Assembly: GCA_022799495.1 (NCBI GenBank)
Contig: JAAWON010000011.1
Coordinates: forward strand, 1 to 40,672
Length of the DNA stretch: 40,672 bases
Direction: 5' to 3'
DNA from: Erysipelotrichaceae bacterium
GTDB taxonomy: Bacteria > Bacillota_I > Bacilli_A > Erysipelotrichales > Erysipelotrichaceae
This document shows, piece by piece, positions 19,011 through 26,210 of the stretch; position 1 is the first letter of the stretch, and each line of letters begins with the position of its first letter. Position numbers and translations under genes: made by a program. The notes under the pieces were generated by a model. It had not been told where the DNA came from and searched no databases. It worked only from the letters and a program-made list of their open reading frames with translations.

Positions 19011-19934
19011 ATGGAAAAACAGGCAGACAAGCAGAAGGGAAAACAAGCCAATCGGCAGACACAGGGAAAAAAGGACAAGCAAAAACAGAGTGAAAAAGCG
19101 AACTCCTCTCTCAGTGCAGCCCTGAAAACTATCCCTTCCACTACCTCCGATAAGCAAAAGAAATCCAAAAAGAATGCAAATCAGGGAACGAAGAAAAAAA
19201 CCAATGCATCGCCTACTAAGAGGACTGTAAATGGAAATCAAACCAGTCATCGTGCAGATCATGCGAAACAGGGCAGTATTTCTGGGGAGGGTGCACAAAG
19301 ACCACTTGGTGAGCGCATTAAGGAACAGTTGCGAACCAATTATTTATTATGGATCACAATTGTGGTCATTGCGATTCCCTGTCTGATTTTGGCTTATATC
19401 CTGATCGGTTCGCGGGAGAACTCCTCTACACCGGTAGAGGGAAGTCGCTTTGCGGACGCCCTCGATCCTAAAATTTCACCACAGGAAGTGAATACGTTAA
19501 AAGAGGCTTTACAGTTTGCGGATGCGCAAAGCGTAGAGGTCAACTTAAAATCGGCAACGCTGCGCATTACCATTGATACACGTGATGACATGACGCAGGA
19601 GGAAATGAGTGCCTTATTGGGGCAAGTATATGATGCGGTAGGGGCACAACTTCCGATTGAAACATATTTTACAAATAAGACGATTGGCAGCGGTGATGAT
19701 GCGACAGTCATCAAAATGTATGATTTGGAGATCAGTATTTATAATTTTATTCCGGAAAATGAGGAACAAAAGGCATCTCAAATTCATATCAGTCGCAGTA
19801 AGAACGCAGCGGCACCGGATTTGATTGATGATGTATTAACCACACCGCGAGACGAAGAAAGTGCGCAGGAGATCCTGCATCCGGACACCTCAAATCCACC
19901 GGTATCGCAGGAGGAACAAACAGAGGGCGAATAG
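19011..19934 (+). CDS. single-pass membrane protein with a long basic disordered N-terminus
   Basis: A 307-aa protein I do not recognise. Residues 1-105 are almost only K, Q, N, T, S, G and A, basic and surely disordered. A membrane helix follows at about 112-132 (LLWITIVVIAIPCLILAYIL), then an outside domain of about 140 residues with a beta/alpha pattern (VEVNLKSATLRITIDTRDDM..., VIKMYDLEISIYNF). The tail is acidic (EEQTEGE). The basic head should face the cytoplasm and could touch nucleic acid or the membrane. AGGAG lies 8 nt before the ATG. It is placed between gatB and rlmD, with a small terminator hairpin over its stop codon. Function unknown. Confidence 0.8.
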   Translation: MEKQADKQKGKQANRQTQGKKDKQKQSEKANSSLSAALKTIPSTTSDKQKKSKKNANQGTKKKTNASPTKRTVNGNQTSHRADHAKQGSISGEGAQRPLGERIKEQLRTNYLLWITIVVIAIPCLILAYILIGSRENSSTPVEGSRFADALDPKISPQEVNTLKEALQFADAQSVEVNLKSATLRITIDTRDDMTQEEMSALLGQVYDAVGAQLPIETYFTNKTIGSGDDATVIKMYDLEISIYNFIPENEEQKASQIHISRSKNAAAPDLIDDVLTTPRDEESAQEILHPDTSNPPVSQEEQTEGE

Positions 19935-19942
19935 CCCTTTTT
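19922..19942 (+). terminator. small intrinsic terminator overlapping a stop codon
   Basis: AGAGGGC (19922-19928) pairs with GCCCTTT (19934-19940), with one wobble, around GAATA; T's run to 19942. The TAG at 19932-19934 lies in loop and stem. Read-through into rlmD, 15 nt beyond, is likely at some level. Confidence 0.5.
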
Positions 19943-19956
19943 ATTCAGGGAGGCAT

Positions 19957-21279
19957 ATGAAAAAGAACGATCGAGTGAGCGCATATTGCGAGGATTATAC
20001 GTATGATGGGATGGGCATTGTTAAGGTTGATGGGTTCCCTCTGTTTGTCAAGGGGTTAATGGTGAAAGAGCAGGCAGACATTATTGTCACATTGGTAAAA
20101 AAACATTACGGTTATGGTGCGATAGCGAAACTCATAAGAACAAGTCCACAACGTGTCACACCCAAGTGTCCCATTGCCGGAAAGTGCGGCGGCTGTCAGC
20201 TCCAGCATATGTCGCCGGCCCATCAAGCAGAATTTAAACAGCGACAGAGTGAGATGACGTTGAAACGATTGAGCGGTTTGGATCTTGTGGTTCATCCGAT
20301 TCTAACGATGGATCATCCTTGGGATTACCGCAATAAAGCACAGTTCCCCTTTGGCTGGGAAAAGGGGCGTGTCATCAGTGGTTTTTATCGTATTCACTCC
20401 AATACGATCATTGACACGCAAGTTTGTCAAATCCAGCATCCTTTGATCAATCAGGTATATCAAATCATCAAAGCGTTGTTGTCTACATATGACAAAGAAG
20501 TAGCGCTTCGCCATCTGCTTGTGAAGTATGCCTTTGCGAGTGATGAAGTGATGGTCGTGTTGATTATGCGTGAGCGCTGCGATGACTTTGAACAACAGGC
20601 AGTAAAGGCATTGCGTAAGGTTTCACAAGTAAAAAGCATTCTCTGTAATATCAATCAACGTAAGGACAATGTGATTTTGGGAGATGAGGAGATTTTATTG
20701 TATGGTGTTCCCATGATTCATGATCGTATCCATGATTTGACGTTTGGGATCTCCATGAAATCTTTCTATCAAGTGAATCCCATTCAAACAGAAGTCCTAT
20801 ATGAAACAGCGCTTCGCTATGCCAATTTAAACGGTACACAGGAAGTGGTGGATCTGTATTGTGGGGTTGGGACGATTTCGCTTTTGTTGGCACGGCATGC
20901 AAAACATGTGTGTGGGGTTGAGATTGTCCCTGAGGCAATTGCGAATGCCAAGGAGAATGCGCATTTGAATGGGATTACCAATGTGGATTTCTTATGTATG
21001 GATGCGGCCGCGTATGCCAAGCAGATTGAGCGAGAGGGAAAACAGGTGGATGTGGTGGTTGTGGATCCACCGCGCAAGGGATGCGCAGAGTCTGTCCTGA
21101 GAGCGATCGCCAGCATGCATCCGCACACGATTGTGTATGTATCTTGTAAAGTGGCAACTTTGGCAAGAGACTTGAAGCGTTTGGATCAACTTGGTTATCG
21201 AGCGATAGAAGCCCAGCCGGTTGATATGTTTCCGCAGACGTATTCGGTGGAATGTGTGACGTTAATAGTAAAAAAATAA
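19957..21279 (+). CDS. rlmD: 23S rRNA (uracil-C5)-methyltransferase, RlmD/RumA family
   Basis: A 440-aa SAM-dependent methyltransferase of the TrmA/RlmD family, predicted to methylate a uracil of 23S rRNA. It has an N-terminal TRAM-like RNA-binding domain, four cysteines for a 4Fe-4S cluster (Cys71, Cys77, Cys80, Cys157), SAM motif DLYCGVGT, motif IV DPPRKGC and the nucleophile Cys397 in YVSCK. The start is the ATG at 19957 after GGGAGG; the longer open frame reaches back into the previous gene and is arginine-rich noise. Bacillota have several paralogues (RlmCD type), so the exact target position is uncertain. Its Fe-S cluster would be supplied by a system such as the sufCB unit at 3032. Confidence 0.93.
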   Translation: MKKNDRVSAYCEDYTYDGMGIVKVDGFPLFVKGLMVKEQADIIVTLVKKHYGYGAIAKLIRTSPQRVTPKCPIAGKCGGCQLQHMSPAHQAEFKQRQSEMTLKRLSGLDLVVHPILTMDHPWDYRNKAQFPFGWEKGRVISGFYRIHSNTIIDTQVCQIQHPLINQVYQIIKALLSTYDKEVALRHLLVKYAFASDEVMVVLIMRERCDDFEQQAVKALRKVSQVKSILCNINQRKDNVILGDEEILLYGVPMIHDRIHDLTFGISMKSFYQVNPIQTEVLYETALRYANLNGTQEVVDLYCGVGTISLLLARHAKHVCGVEIVPEAIANAKENAHLNGITNVDFLCMDAAAYAKQIEREGKQVDVVVVDPPRKGCAESVLRAIASMHPHTIVYVSCKVATLARDLKRLDQLGYRAIEAQPVDMFPQTYSVECVTLIVKK

Positions 21280-21303
21280 AAAGTATCATATACTAATATT
21301 GTT

Positions 21304-21317
21304 AATGGGATCCCATT
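21304..21317. promoter_or_regulatory. 14-bp perfect palindrome abutting the toxI promoter
   Basis: AATGGGATCCCATT is a perfect palindrome whose last two bases are the first two of the TTGACA -35. It could be an operator for the antitoxin RNA promoter. A terminator of rlmD is less likely because no T-run follows. Confidence 0.5.
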
Positions 21318-21345
21318 GACAGAGATATAGGAGAAACTATATAAT
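21316..21345 (+). promoter_or_regulatory. near-consensus promoter of the toxI RNA
   Basis: TTGACA (21316-21321), an 18-nt spacer and TATAAT (21340-21345). Both boxes match the sigma-A consensus exactly, as expected for an antitoxin RNA that must be made in excess. Initiation is expected near 21352. Confidence 0.88.
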
Positions 21346-21373
21346 AATGTTGGAGATAGAGATATCTAGAAGA

Positions 21374-21441
21374 AGAGAGGCCTTGCTTTAGTAGGCGATT
21401 AAAAACGAGAGAGGTCCTGCTTTAGTGGACGATGAAAAACG
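21374..21441 (+). repeat. two 34-nt tandem repeats with compensatory stem changes
   Basis: The units share AGAGAGG at their start, GCTTTAGT in the middle and AAAAACG at the end, and differ at five positions. Four of these form two compensatory pairs: the stem GCCT/AGGC in unit 1 becomes GTCC/GGAC in unit 2. The fifth is T to G before the A-run. Confidence 0.93.
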
Positions 21442-21471
21442 TTGAGGTTACTTATTGTAGCCTCAATTTTT
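21442..21471 (+). terminator. intrinsic terminator between toxI and toxN
   Basis: TTGAGGTTAC (21442-21451) and GTAGCCTCAA (21457-21466) form a 10-bp stem with one wobble and a TTATT loop, followed by T's to 21471. Leaky termination here sets the antitoxin:toxin ratio in type III systems. Confidence 0.9.
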
Positions 21472-21499
21472 ATATAATTGATGGAAACGGAGGTATTCA

Positions 21500-22003
21500 A
21501 TGGGAGAGGTAACACTTATAAATGATGAAATAAAGATATATGAAGTAAGTTATGAATATAGAGAATATCTTTATCAATTCGATAAAAGGGTAAATTTAAA
21601 GAATAATAGACGGTTTTCGGGCATCATATTGCGAATTAATGAATTTCATTATTTAATACCTCTCACTTCTCATCCTCTAAGAAAGAATGGCCAGCGAAGA
21701 AATAAAAGAACAACTGTGGAAATATATAATGAAAGCAGAGAGTTAATTGCAGCATTATTAATAAATAATATGATACCAGTAAAAAAAGAAAACTATCATT
21801 TGGTAGATATAGCGAATGATAGAGATAAAGACTATTTAAATAGTGAATACATATATTTAAGAAAAGAAAGGGTGAAAAAAGAGCTTATAAGAAAAGTTGA
21901 AAATACCTTTTATAATGTGTTAGCGAAACAAGATAACTTTATGAAAGCATTTTGTTGCGACTTTGAGTTGCTTGAACAAAAGTGCCTAGAGGATAAAAAA
22001 TAA
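21500..22003 (+). CDS. toxN: type III toxin, ToxN/AbiQ-family endoribonuclease
   Basis: A 167-aa protein with the ToxN/AbiQ pattern: IYEVSYEYREYLYQFDKRV (12-31), FSGIILRI (39-46), YLIPLTS (51-57), MIPV (91-94) and the C-terminal CCDFELLEQKC (152-162). The family cuts A-rich RNA with a metal-independent active site and stops growth, often aborting phage infection; its partner is a repeat RNA, not a protein. Here it lies directly after such a repeat RNA and terminator, with GGAGG 6 nt before the ATG. It has no promoter of its own, so it is made by read-through. The gene is far more A+T-rich than rlmD or the CLC gene, which suggests recent transfer. Length fits the family. Confidence 0.93.
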   Translation: MGEVTLINDEIKIYEVSYEYREYLYQFDKRVNLKNNRRFSGIILRINEFHYLIPLTSHPLRKNGQRRNKRTTVEIYNESRELIAALLINNMIPVKKENYHLVDIANDRDKDYLNSEYIYLRKERVKKELIRKVENTFYNVLAKQDNFMKAFCCDFELLEQKCLEDKK

Positions 22004-22040
22004 AATGTGTTATTTTGCCTAGGGATTATTCTAACCATTA

Positions 22041-22066
22041 TACAACTGGAGACGGTTGTAGTTTTG
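22041..22066 (+). terminator. possible terminator after toxN
   Basis: TACAAC (22041-22046) and GTTGTA (22055-22060) form a 6-bp stem, followed by GTTTTG. It is weak. The interval 22004-22251 holds no other supported feature; the short frame at 22092-22316 looks like noise. Confidence 0.35.
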
Positions 22067-22251
22067 TCTTACAAATCACAGAGACTTTCAAATGTTAAAA
22101 TTGAATTTGGAGAAGGAAAAGTGCCTTTTGAAACAGTCTCATAAAGGGAAAAGCATTTACCGAAAATCACATATAAAATATAGAGTAAAATATGGCCTTA
22201 AAGGGACAAACCGACGTAACCTCACCCTATCGACATGCCAACTCCCCAGCC

Positions 22252-23526
22252 TTACTCCACCTTTGATTCACTCCTGTTTTGTTTCAACATATGAGCAGAA
22301 AACTTGGAATAAATGATGCGCTGTTCATGATACAGACTCTCATATCCACTTAACATATAGGCAACCGCATCCGCAATCAGAAAATACGGGATTGCCACAA
22401 ATCCAAATAATTCAAAACTGATAAACAAAGAAGCGATGGGGCAATTGGTGACACCGCAGAATACGCTCATAAAGCCGATGGCTGCCGCAAAGGGAACCGG
22501 CATTTGAAACAGCGAACCAATCCATGCCCCAAAAGCAGCGCCGATGAAGAAACTGGGAACGATTTCACCGCCCTTAAACCCACAACCAAGGGTAATCGCA
22601 GTCAGGATCATCTTAATCACAAAGGCAAAGGGAATGACCTCACCGTTTAAACAGCGTTCAATCACTTCCATTCCCGCTCCCAGATACGAATGACCAAACA
22701 AACCTGCTCCAATCAGAAGCAGAAAGGCGCCAACCACAATGCGCACATATTGATTGTGCACATACATCGTAAAGCAATCACTCACGCCATGCAGAATCAG
22801 GCAGAATAAACGCGCAAGTAACGCACATAACGAAGCCAAAACAATGACTTGAAGAAATGCAAGCAGCGATTCTTTGGGAATCACACTGAGGGGAAACGCC
22901 TCCTTTCCCACGCCCAAAGCGGCAGCCAAAGCAGTGGCGATGATAGAGGCAAGCGCACAGGGGACGAGCGCCGCATAATAGAAAATACCGACACTTACTA
23001 CTTCCATAGGGAAGATAGCGGCACTGATCGGTGTTTGAAATAGGGCAGAAAAAGCTGCACTCATACCGCACATCGTGATGATATGTATATCTTTATCGTT
23101 TAAATGGAGCCATTGTCCAAGCCGATGTGCCATACTGCCACCCAACTGTAACGCAGCACCCTCACGTCCCGCAGAGCCACCCACTAGATGTGTGATCACG
23201 GTAGCGATGAAAATGAGCGGCGCCATCTTCAAGGGCAGTGAATCATCGGAGCGTATCGAACTAATCACCAGATTGGTTCCTTTGCATTCCCTCACACCAC
23301 TGAAGCGATAGAGTGCGACAATTACCAAACCACCGATCGGCAAGCACCAAACAAGCCATGGATAACGGATGCGAGTTTCATTGGCAAAATGCAGACAATG
23401 CGCAAAAGCGCTGGCACAAAGTCCAATCGTCAAACCGCAAAGCACTGCCAAAAACAACCATTTTAAAAATATTTTAACCTGTGTTAATTCACTTGTTAAA
23501 AGATGATCTGAATAATTTTTATGCAT
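22252..23526 (-). CDS. CLC-family antiporter of the fluoride-exporting (CLC-F) type
   Basis: A 424-aa membrane protein with about ten hydrophobic helices. Its signatures fit the CLC-F branch better than chloride channels: MAPLIFIATVITHLVGGSAG followed by REGAALQLGG, GMSAAFSALFQTPISAAIF, GCGFKGGEIVPSFFIGA and FCGVTNCPIAS. The first classical motif GSGIP is replaced by KGTNLVISSI, as expected for the fluoride clade. The gating glutamate in GREG (residues 120-123) is kept. It should expel F- in exchange for H+. The ATG at 23526 is chosen because GGTGG lies 5-6 nt upstream; an ATG at 23538 lacks spacing from its site. No fluoride riboswitch was found upstream. A -10-like TATAAT is near 23555. Confidence 0.85.
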   Translation of the reverse strand: MHKNYSDHLLTSELTQVKIFLKWLFLAVLCGLTIGLCASAFAHCLHFANETRIRYPWLVWCLPIGGLVIVALYRFSGVRECKGTNLVISSIRSDDSLPLKMAPLIFIATVITHLVGGSAGREGAALQLGGSMAHRLGQWLHLNDKDIHIITMCGMSAAFSALFQTPISAAIFPMEVVSVGIFYYAALVPCALASIIATALAAALGVGKEAFPLSVIPKESLLAFLQVIVLASLCALLARLFCLILHGVSDCFTMYVHNQYVRIVVGAFLLLIGAGLFGHSYLGAGMEVIERCLNGEVIPFAFVIKMILTAITLGCGFKGGEIVPSFFIGAAFGAWIGSLFQMPVPFAAAIGFMSVFCGVTNCPIASLFISFELFGFVAIPYFLIADAVAYMLSGYESLYHEQRIIYSKFSAHMLKQNRSESKVE

Positions 23527-23583
23527 GAAAACCACCATTCCTTTGTTTCATTATTATATCACCATTTATAAGCAAGCGCTCAT

Positions 23584-23622
23584 AAAATAAAAACGCATTC
23601 GCAAAAAAAGACAGTGAATGCG
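23584..23622 (-). terminator. minus-strand terminator upstream of lepB
   Basis: On the minus strand CGCATTC (23622-23616) pairs with GAATGCG (23600-23594), followed by TTTTTATTTT (23593-23584). The nearest minus-strand gene upstream is the MFS pump, which ends at 24186, so this would stop a transcript that has crossed the whole of lepB in antisense. It also shields the CLC gene from read-through. Confidence 0.5.
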
Positions 23623-23656
23623 CATGATCCTTGATATACTGCGATTGGGTGATATT

Positions 23657-24178
23657 ATGAATCAAACAAAGCGTATACAGATCATGCGTCACTATCTGTT
23701 GACCTATTTAAATATTTTAATAAGGGCTTATCTTATGACCTATCTTTTTACTCATGCATGTTTGATGCCGGTGTATGTGCAGGGACATAGTATGGAGCCA
23801 CAAATAGCGGATGGAACGATTGGCTTTGCGAATGTGGCCGCAAGGCATTTGTTTGGCATACATCGCTATGATATCGTTTTGATTCAGCGAGAGGATGGGG
23901 AAATATGGATCAAACGGGTGATTGGTCTGCCCCATGATCGCATTGAAGTGCGCCAGCATATCCTGTATATCAATGGCATTGCGCAAATGGAAGAGTATGT
24001 GAATCAAGCATCAGCGATGACAGACTTCGCACCAATTGAGGTAGGAGAGAATGAAATCTTTGTCATGGGTGATAATCGCGATGAGTCCTATGATTCACGC
24101 AGGGTAGGAAGCATTGCCCTACAAGATGTCATCGGCAAGGATCTGTATCCCTTACCAATGTTATCCTTAGGCGAATGA
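23657..24178 (+). CDS. lepB: type I signal peptidase
   Basis: This 173-aa membrane-bound serine protease removes signal peptides from exported proteins. A single N-terminal membrane helix (about residues 14-36) precedes the catalytic domain. The catalytic dyad is Ser45 (QGHSMEP) and Lys86 (WIKRVIGLPHD), and the box GDNRDESYDSR is complete. The ATG at 23657 follows GGGTGA; an in-frame ATG at 23618 lies in the hairpin of the minus-strand terminator and is less likely. The 3' end is only 7 nt from the end of the convergent MFS gene, with no terminator between them. Confidence 0.93.
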   Translation: MNQTKRIQIMRHYLLTYLNILIRAYLMTYLFTHACLMPVYVQGHSMEPQIADGTIGFANVAARHLFGIHRYDIVLIQREDGEIWIKRVIGLPHDRIEVRQHILYINGIAQMEEYVNQASAMTDFAPIEVGENEIFVMGDNRDESYDSRRVGSIALQDVIGKDLYPLPMLSLGE

Positions 24179-24185
24179 TTATGCG

Positions 24186-25433
24186 TTATTGATCCGGTGG
24201 TAACGCACGCAAAATGGAGCGAGTCTTAGCGGCGATACCCAAAGCGAGCAGGGAAGGAATTAATACAATCCATGCGCTGTATGACGCAAACTGATCAAAT
24301 AACATGCCGAACAGTGCTTGTCCCAGTGGCACCGCCAACTGCGTGATCATCATGGTAAAACTAGATACTTTGCCTAATAAAAGGGAGGGAGTACGCTCCT
24401 GCATATAGGCTTGTATGATAATATTGAAAACTGAGATCATACTCATACCAACCAATACGGACAATAAAATCATGTAATAGGAAGGCATCGGAAATTGAAG
24501 TGTGAGAATGGAGAAAGCGATCATGGTGATGGAAATAATTCCCAACTGTAAGGGAAGATATGCATTGTGTATTGTAAAGCGCTGTTTTCCTTTCACGGCA
24601 ATGAGAGCACCGATCATCATACCAATGGCAAAGCCACTCTCTACGATGCCATAGAGTTGTGAACTCAATCCCAACTGGATTTTGATGATATAGGGCAGTC
24701 CCACCGTAATCATCGCACTGATTAAAAAATTCAATCCGGTTAAGGTCAGTAACATCTGAAAGAAAATTGGATGTTCCTTTGTGACAAACTGCCATGCGCT
24801 TTTGAAATCATCACGGATCATTATCCACAGACCTTTTGTGGCCGGAGCCTGTTTTTCAAAAGGAATGTGCAGAAACAATTCTAATAGGGCGGAGAGAAAG
24901 AAACAAAGCATTGCCAGATTGAGAATCGGGGTAATGCCAAAAAAACCATATAACATACCGCCCAAGGCCGGTGCCGCTAAGGTAGCCACCGCATTGATCC
25001 CGGTGGTGACACTGTTTGCGGCGGTTAATTGTTCCTTTGCGGTGATGGCCGGAATGCTTGCGGATACACTTGGTTGATAGAATGCTTGAATGATGGAAAG
25101 CAGAATCATAAAGGCTGCCGTTAAAGCAATAATATCACAGTGTTTCATCAAAAGTGAAAACATGAGAAGGCTAAATGCGGTGAAAAAATCCAACACTACC
25201 ATGATTGCTTTGCGTGGTAAGCGATCCGCACTGATTCCCCCAATCAAGGATAACAGAATATTAGGTATTTTTGAAACGACCAATATCGTCGCAAACATGG
25301 ATGCGGAATTGGTCAGATCTAATATATACAGGGATAAGGCAAAACTCACGATTTGATTGCCGAAAATGGAGATGATCTGACCGATCACCATCAAGGTAAA
25401 ATCTTTGTGAAATAGTTTTTGGGTCTGTGTCAT
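24186..25433 (-). CDS. MFS efflux transporter
   Basis: A 415-aa major-facilitator protein with about twelve hydrophobic helices, of the enterobactin-exporter/macrolide-efflux-like (EntS/MefA) type. MFS motif A appears in the loop after helix 2 as GGISADRLPRKAIM, and the N-terminal GQIISIFGNQIVSFALSLYILD is typical of that group. It is predicted to export a drug or a small amphiphile; the substrate is unknown. AGGA precedes the ATG. The TetR gene lies directly upstream on the same strand, and a TetR-type dyad sits between them (25494-25510), so the pump is probably induced by its own substrate. Confidence 0.92.
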   Translation of the reverse strand: MTQTQKLFHKDFTLMVIGQIISIFGNQIVSFALSLYILDLTNSASMFATILVVSKIPNILLSLIGGISADRLPRKAIMVVLDFFTAFSLLMFSLLMKHCDIIALTAAFMILLSIIQAFYQPSVSASIPAITAKEQLTAANSVTTGINAVATLAAPALGGMLYGFFGITPILNLAMLCFFLSALLELFLHIPFEKQAPATKGLWIMIRDDFKSAWQFVTKEHPIFFQMLLTLTGLNFLISAMITVGLPYIIKIQLGLSSQLYGIVESGFAIGMMIGALIAVKGKQRFTIHNAYLPLQLGIISITMIAFSILTLQFPMPSYYMILLSVLVGMSMISVFNIIIQAYMQERTPSLLLGKVSSFTMMITQLAVPLGQALFGMLFDQFASYSAWIVLIPSLLALGIAAKTRSILRALPPDQ

Positions 25434-25458
25434 TTGGATTCCTGCTTTCTTTTTCTAT

Positions 25459-25481
25459 GATGCACTTGCGCGCAATGCATC
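25459..25481 (-). promoter_or_regulatory. hairpin in the MFS gene leader
   Basis: GATGCA (25459-25464) and TGCATC (25476-25481) flank TTGC/GCAA, giving a near-perfect stem of about ten pairs with one unpaired base. It lacks a T-run, so it is more likely an mRNA leader structure than a terminator. It starts about 25 nt upstream of the MFS start codon. Confidence 0.4.
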
Positions 25482-25493
25482 CTATCTTATTAA

Positions 25494-25510
25494 ATACCGA
25501 ACGACGGTAT
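25494..25510. promoter_or_regulatory. candidate TetR operator before the MFS gene
   Basis: ATACCG (25494-25499) and CGGTAT (25505-25510) are separated by 5 nt. The half-sites equal those of the site upstream of the regulator, but that site has a 1-nt spacer. Confidence 0.55.
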
Positions 25511-25535
25511 GTATCTTGGCTAAGAAGAACTGCCT

Positions 25536-26177
25536 TTAAAGGGCAGCTTCAATTTTTAGATAATATTGTTCGATGAGCTGAAACATCTCATCATCAAACA
25601 GATCCAATCCCATATGGGCTAGGATTTGCGCAGTGGTGCGGGTACGACGCATAAATACATCTTTTCCGTTGTTATTGAGGAAGGGGGATGCCCATAGATT
25701 GATCAGTGTAAACATGAGTTCGGCACAAATCTGTGGATCCTCCACATGGGCACTGCCATCCGCATTCGCTGCTTGAATCATCCTTGCCATTTCCGGGGCA
25801 TTCTCATGCACATTCTGATAGAGAATATCCGCCGCTGCTTGCGGGATATGAAAAATGGCACAACGCATCTTATCAATCTCCGCTTTTTGCGGATCTGTAA
25901 ATTCATTTTTGAACAATGCCTTAATTCGCTCTAAGCCATTCAAAGTGGGATCCATTTCGCTCGCTTTGGGATGGCGGTGCGAAAAACTGCGGTTGCTTAA
26001 TGCTTCCAAGATTTCCTCTTTCGCTTTAAAATGATGATAGATTGCGCCTTTTGACATCCCCAAACGCATCACAATATCCTGAATGGTAGTTTTGTCATAG
26101 CCTTTTTCCACAAACAAATGATAGGCGCAGTCTAATATTTTTTCCACTGTTCGCTCGGGAAATTTATTTCTTGCCAT
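25536..26177 (-). CDS. TetR-family transcriptional repressor
   Basis: A 213-aa regulator with a classic TetR N-terminal DNA-binding domain (about 10-57): ERTVEKILDCAYHLFVEKGY, TTIQDIVMRLGMSKGAIYHHF, KAKEEIL. The C-terminal ligand domain is helical and not assignable to a subfamily. A perfect dyad, ACATACCG-T-CGGTATGT, lies 17 nt upstream of its start codon, and a related dyad lies between it and the MFS pump gene. It probably represses itself and the pump until a ligand binds. Confidence 0.93.
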   Translation of the reverse strand: MARNKFPERTVEKILDCAYHLFVEKGYDKTTIQDIVMRLGMSKGAIYHHFKAKEEILEALSNRSFSHRHPKASEMDPTLNGLERIKALFKNEFTDPQKAEIDKMRCAIFHIPQAAADILYQNVHENAPEMARMIQAANADGSAHVEDPQICAELMFTLINLWASPFLNNNGKDVFMRRTRTTAQILAHMGLDLFDDEMFQLIEQYYLKIEAAL

Positions 26178-26193
26178 TGTATCACCTTCACAT

Positions 26194-26210
26194 ACATACC
26201 GTCGGTATGT
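26194..26210. promoter_or_regulatory. TetR operator, autoregulatory
   Basis: ACATACCG (26194-26201), T, CGGTATGT (26203-26210): a perfect 17-bp dyad directly upstream of the TetR start codon. Site size and place fit autoregulation. Confidence 0.75.

Larger units (their letters stand above)
21352..21471 (+). ncRNA. toxI: ToxI-type antitoxin RNA (type III toxin-antitoxin)
   Basis: A short transcript of about 120 nt runs from the consensus promoter to the terminator at 21442-21471. It holds two tandem 34-nt repeats (21374-21407 and 21408-21441) and the start of a third (GAGGT, 21444-21448) merged with the terminator. In known type III systems the toxin cuts this RNA into single repeats, each of which folds as a pseudoknot and inhibits one toxin molecule. 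Each repeat here has a short stem, a GCTTTAGT loop and an A-rich tail (AAAAACG), a plausible processing site. The 5' end is inferred from the promoter. Confidence 0.85.

Noticed and set aside
18840-19298. Hydrophobic minus-strand frame of 152 codons
   Set aside because: It is the antisense of the lysine-rich N-terminus at 19011, which yields Leu/Phe/Cys-rich noise; no ribosome site.
21374-21441. Possible CRISPR array or insertion repeats
   Set aside because: The two units are directly adjacent with no spacers, only two in number, and lie between a promoter and a terminator next to a ToxN gene, so an antitoxin RNA explains them better.
22092-22316. Short plus-strand frame of 74 codons after toxN
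   Set aside because: No good ribosome site, odd composition, and it runs into the 3' end of the CLC gene on the other strand.
23527-23600. Fluoride riboswitch before the CLC gene
   Set aside because: The leader is only about 75 nt and shows none of the conserved crcB-motif helices.
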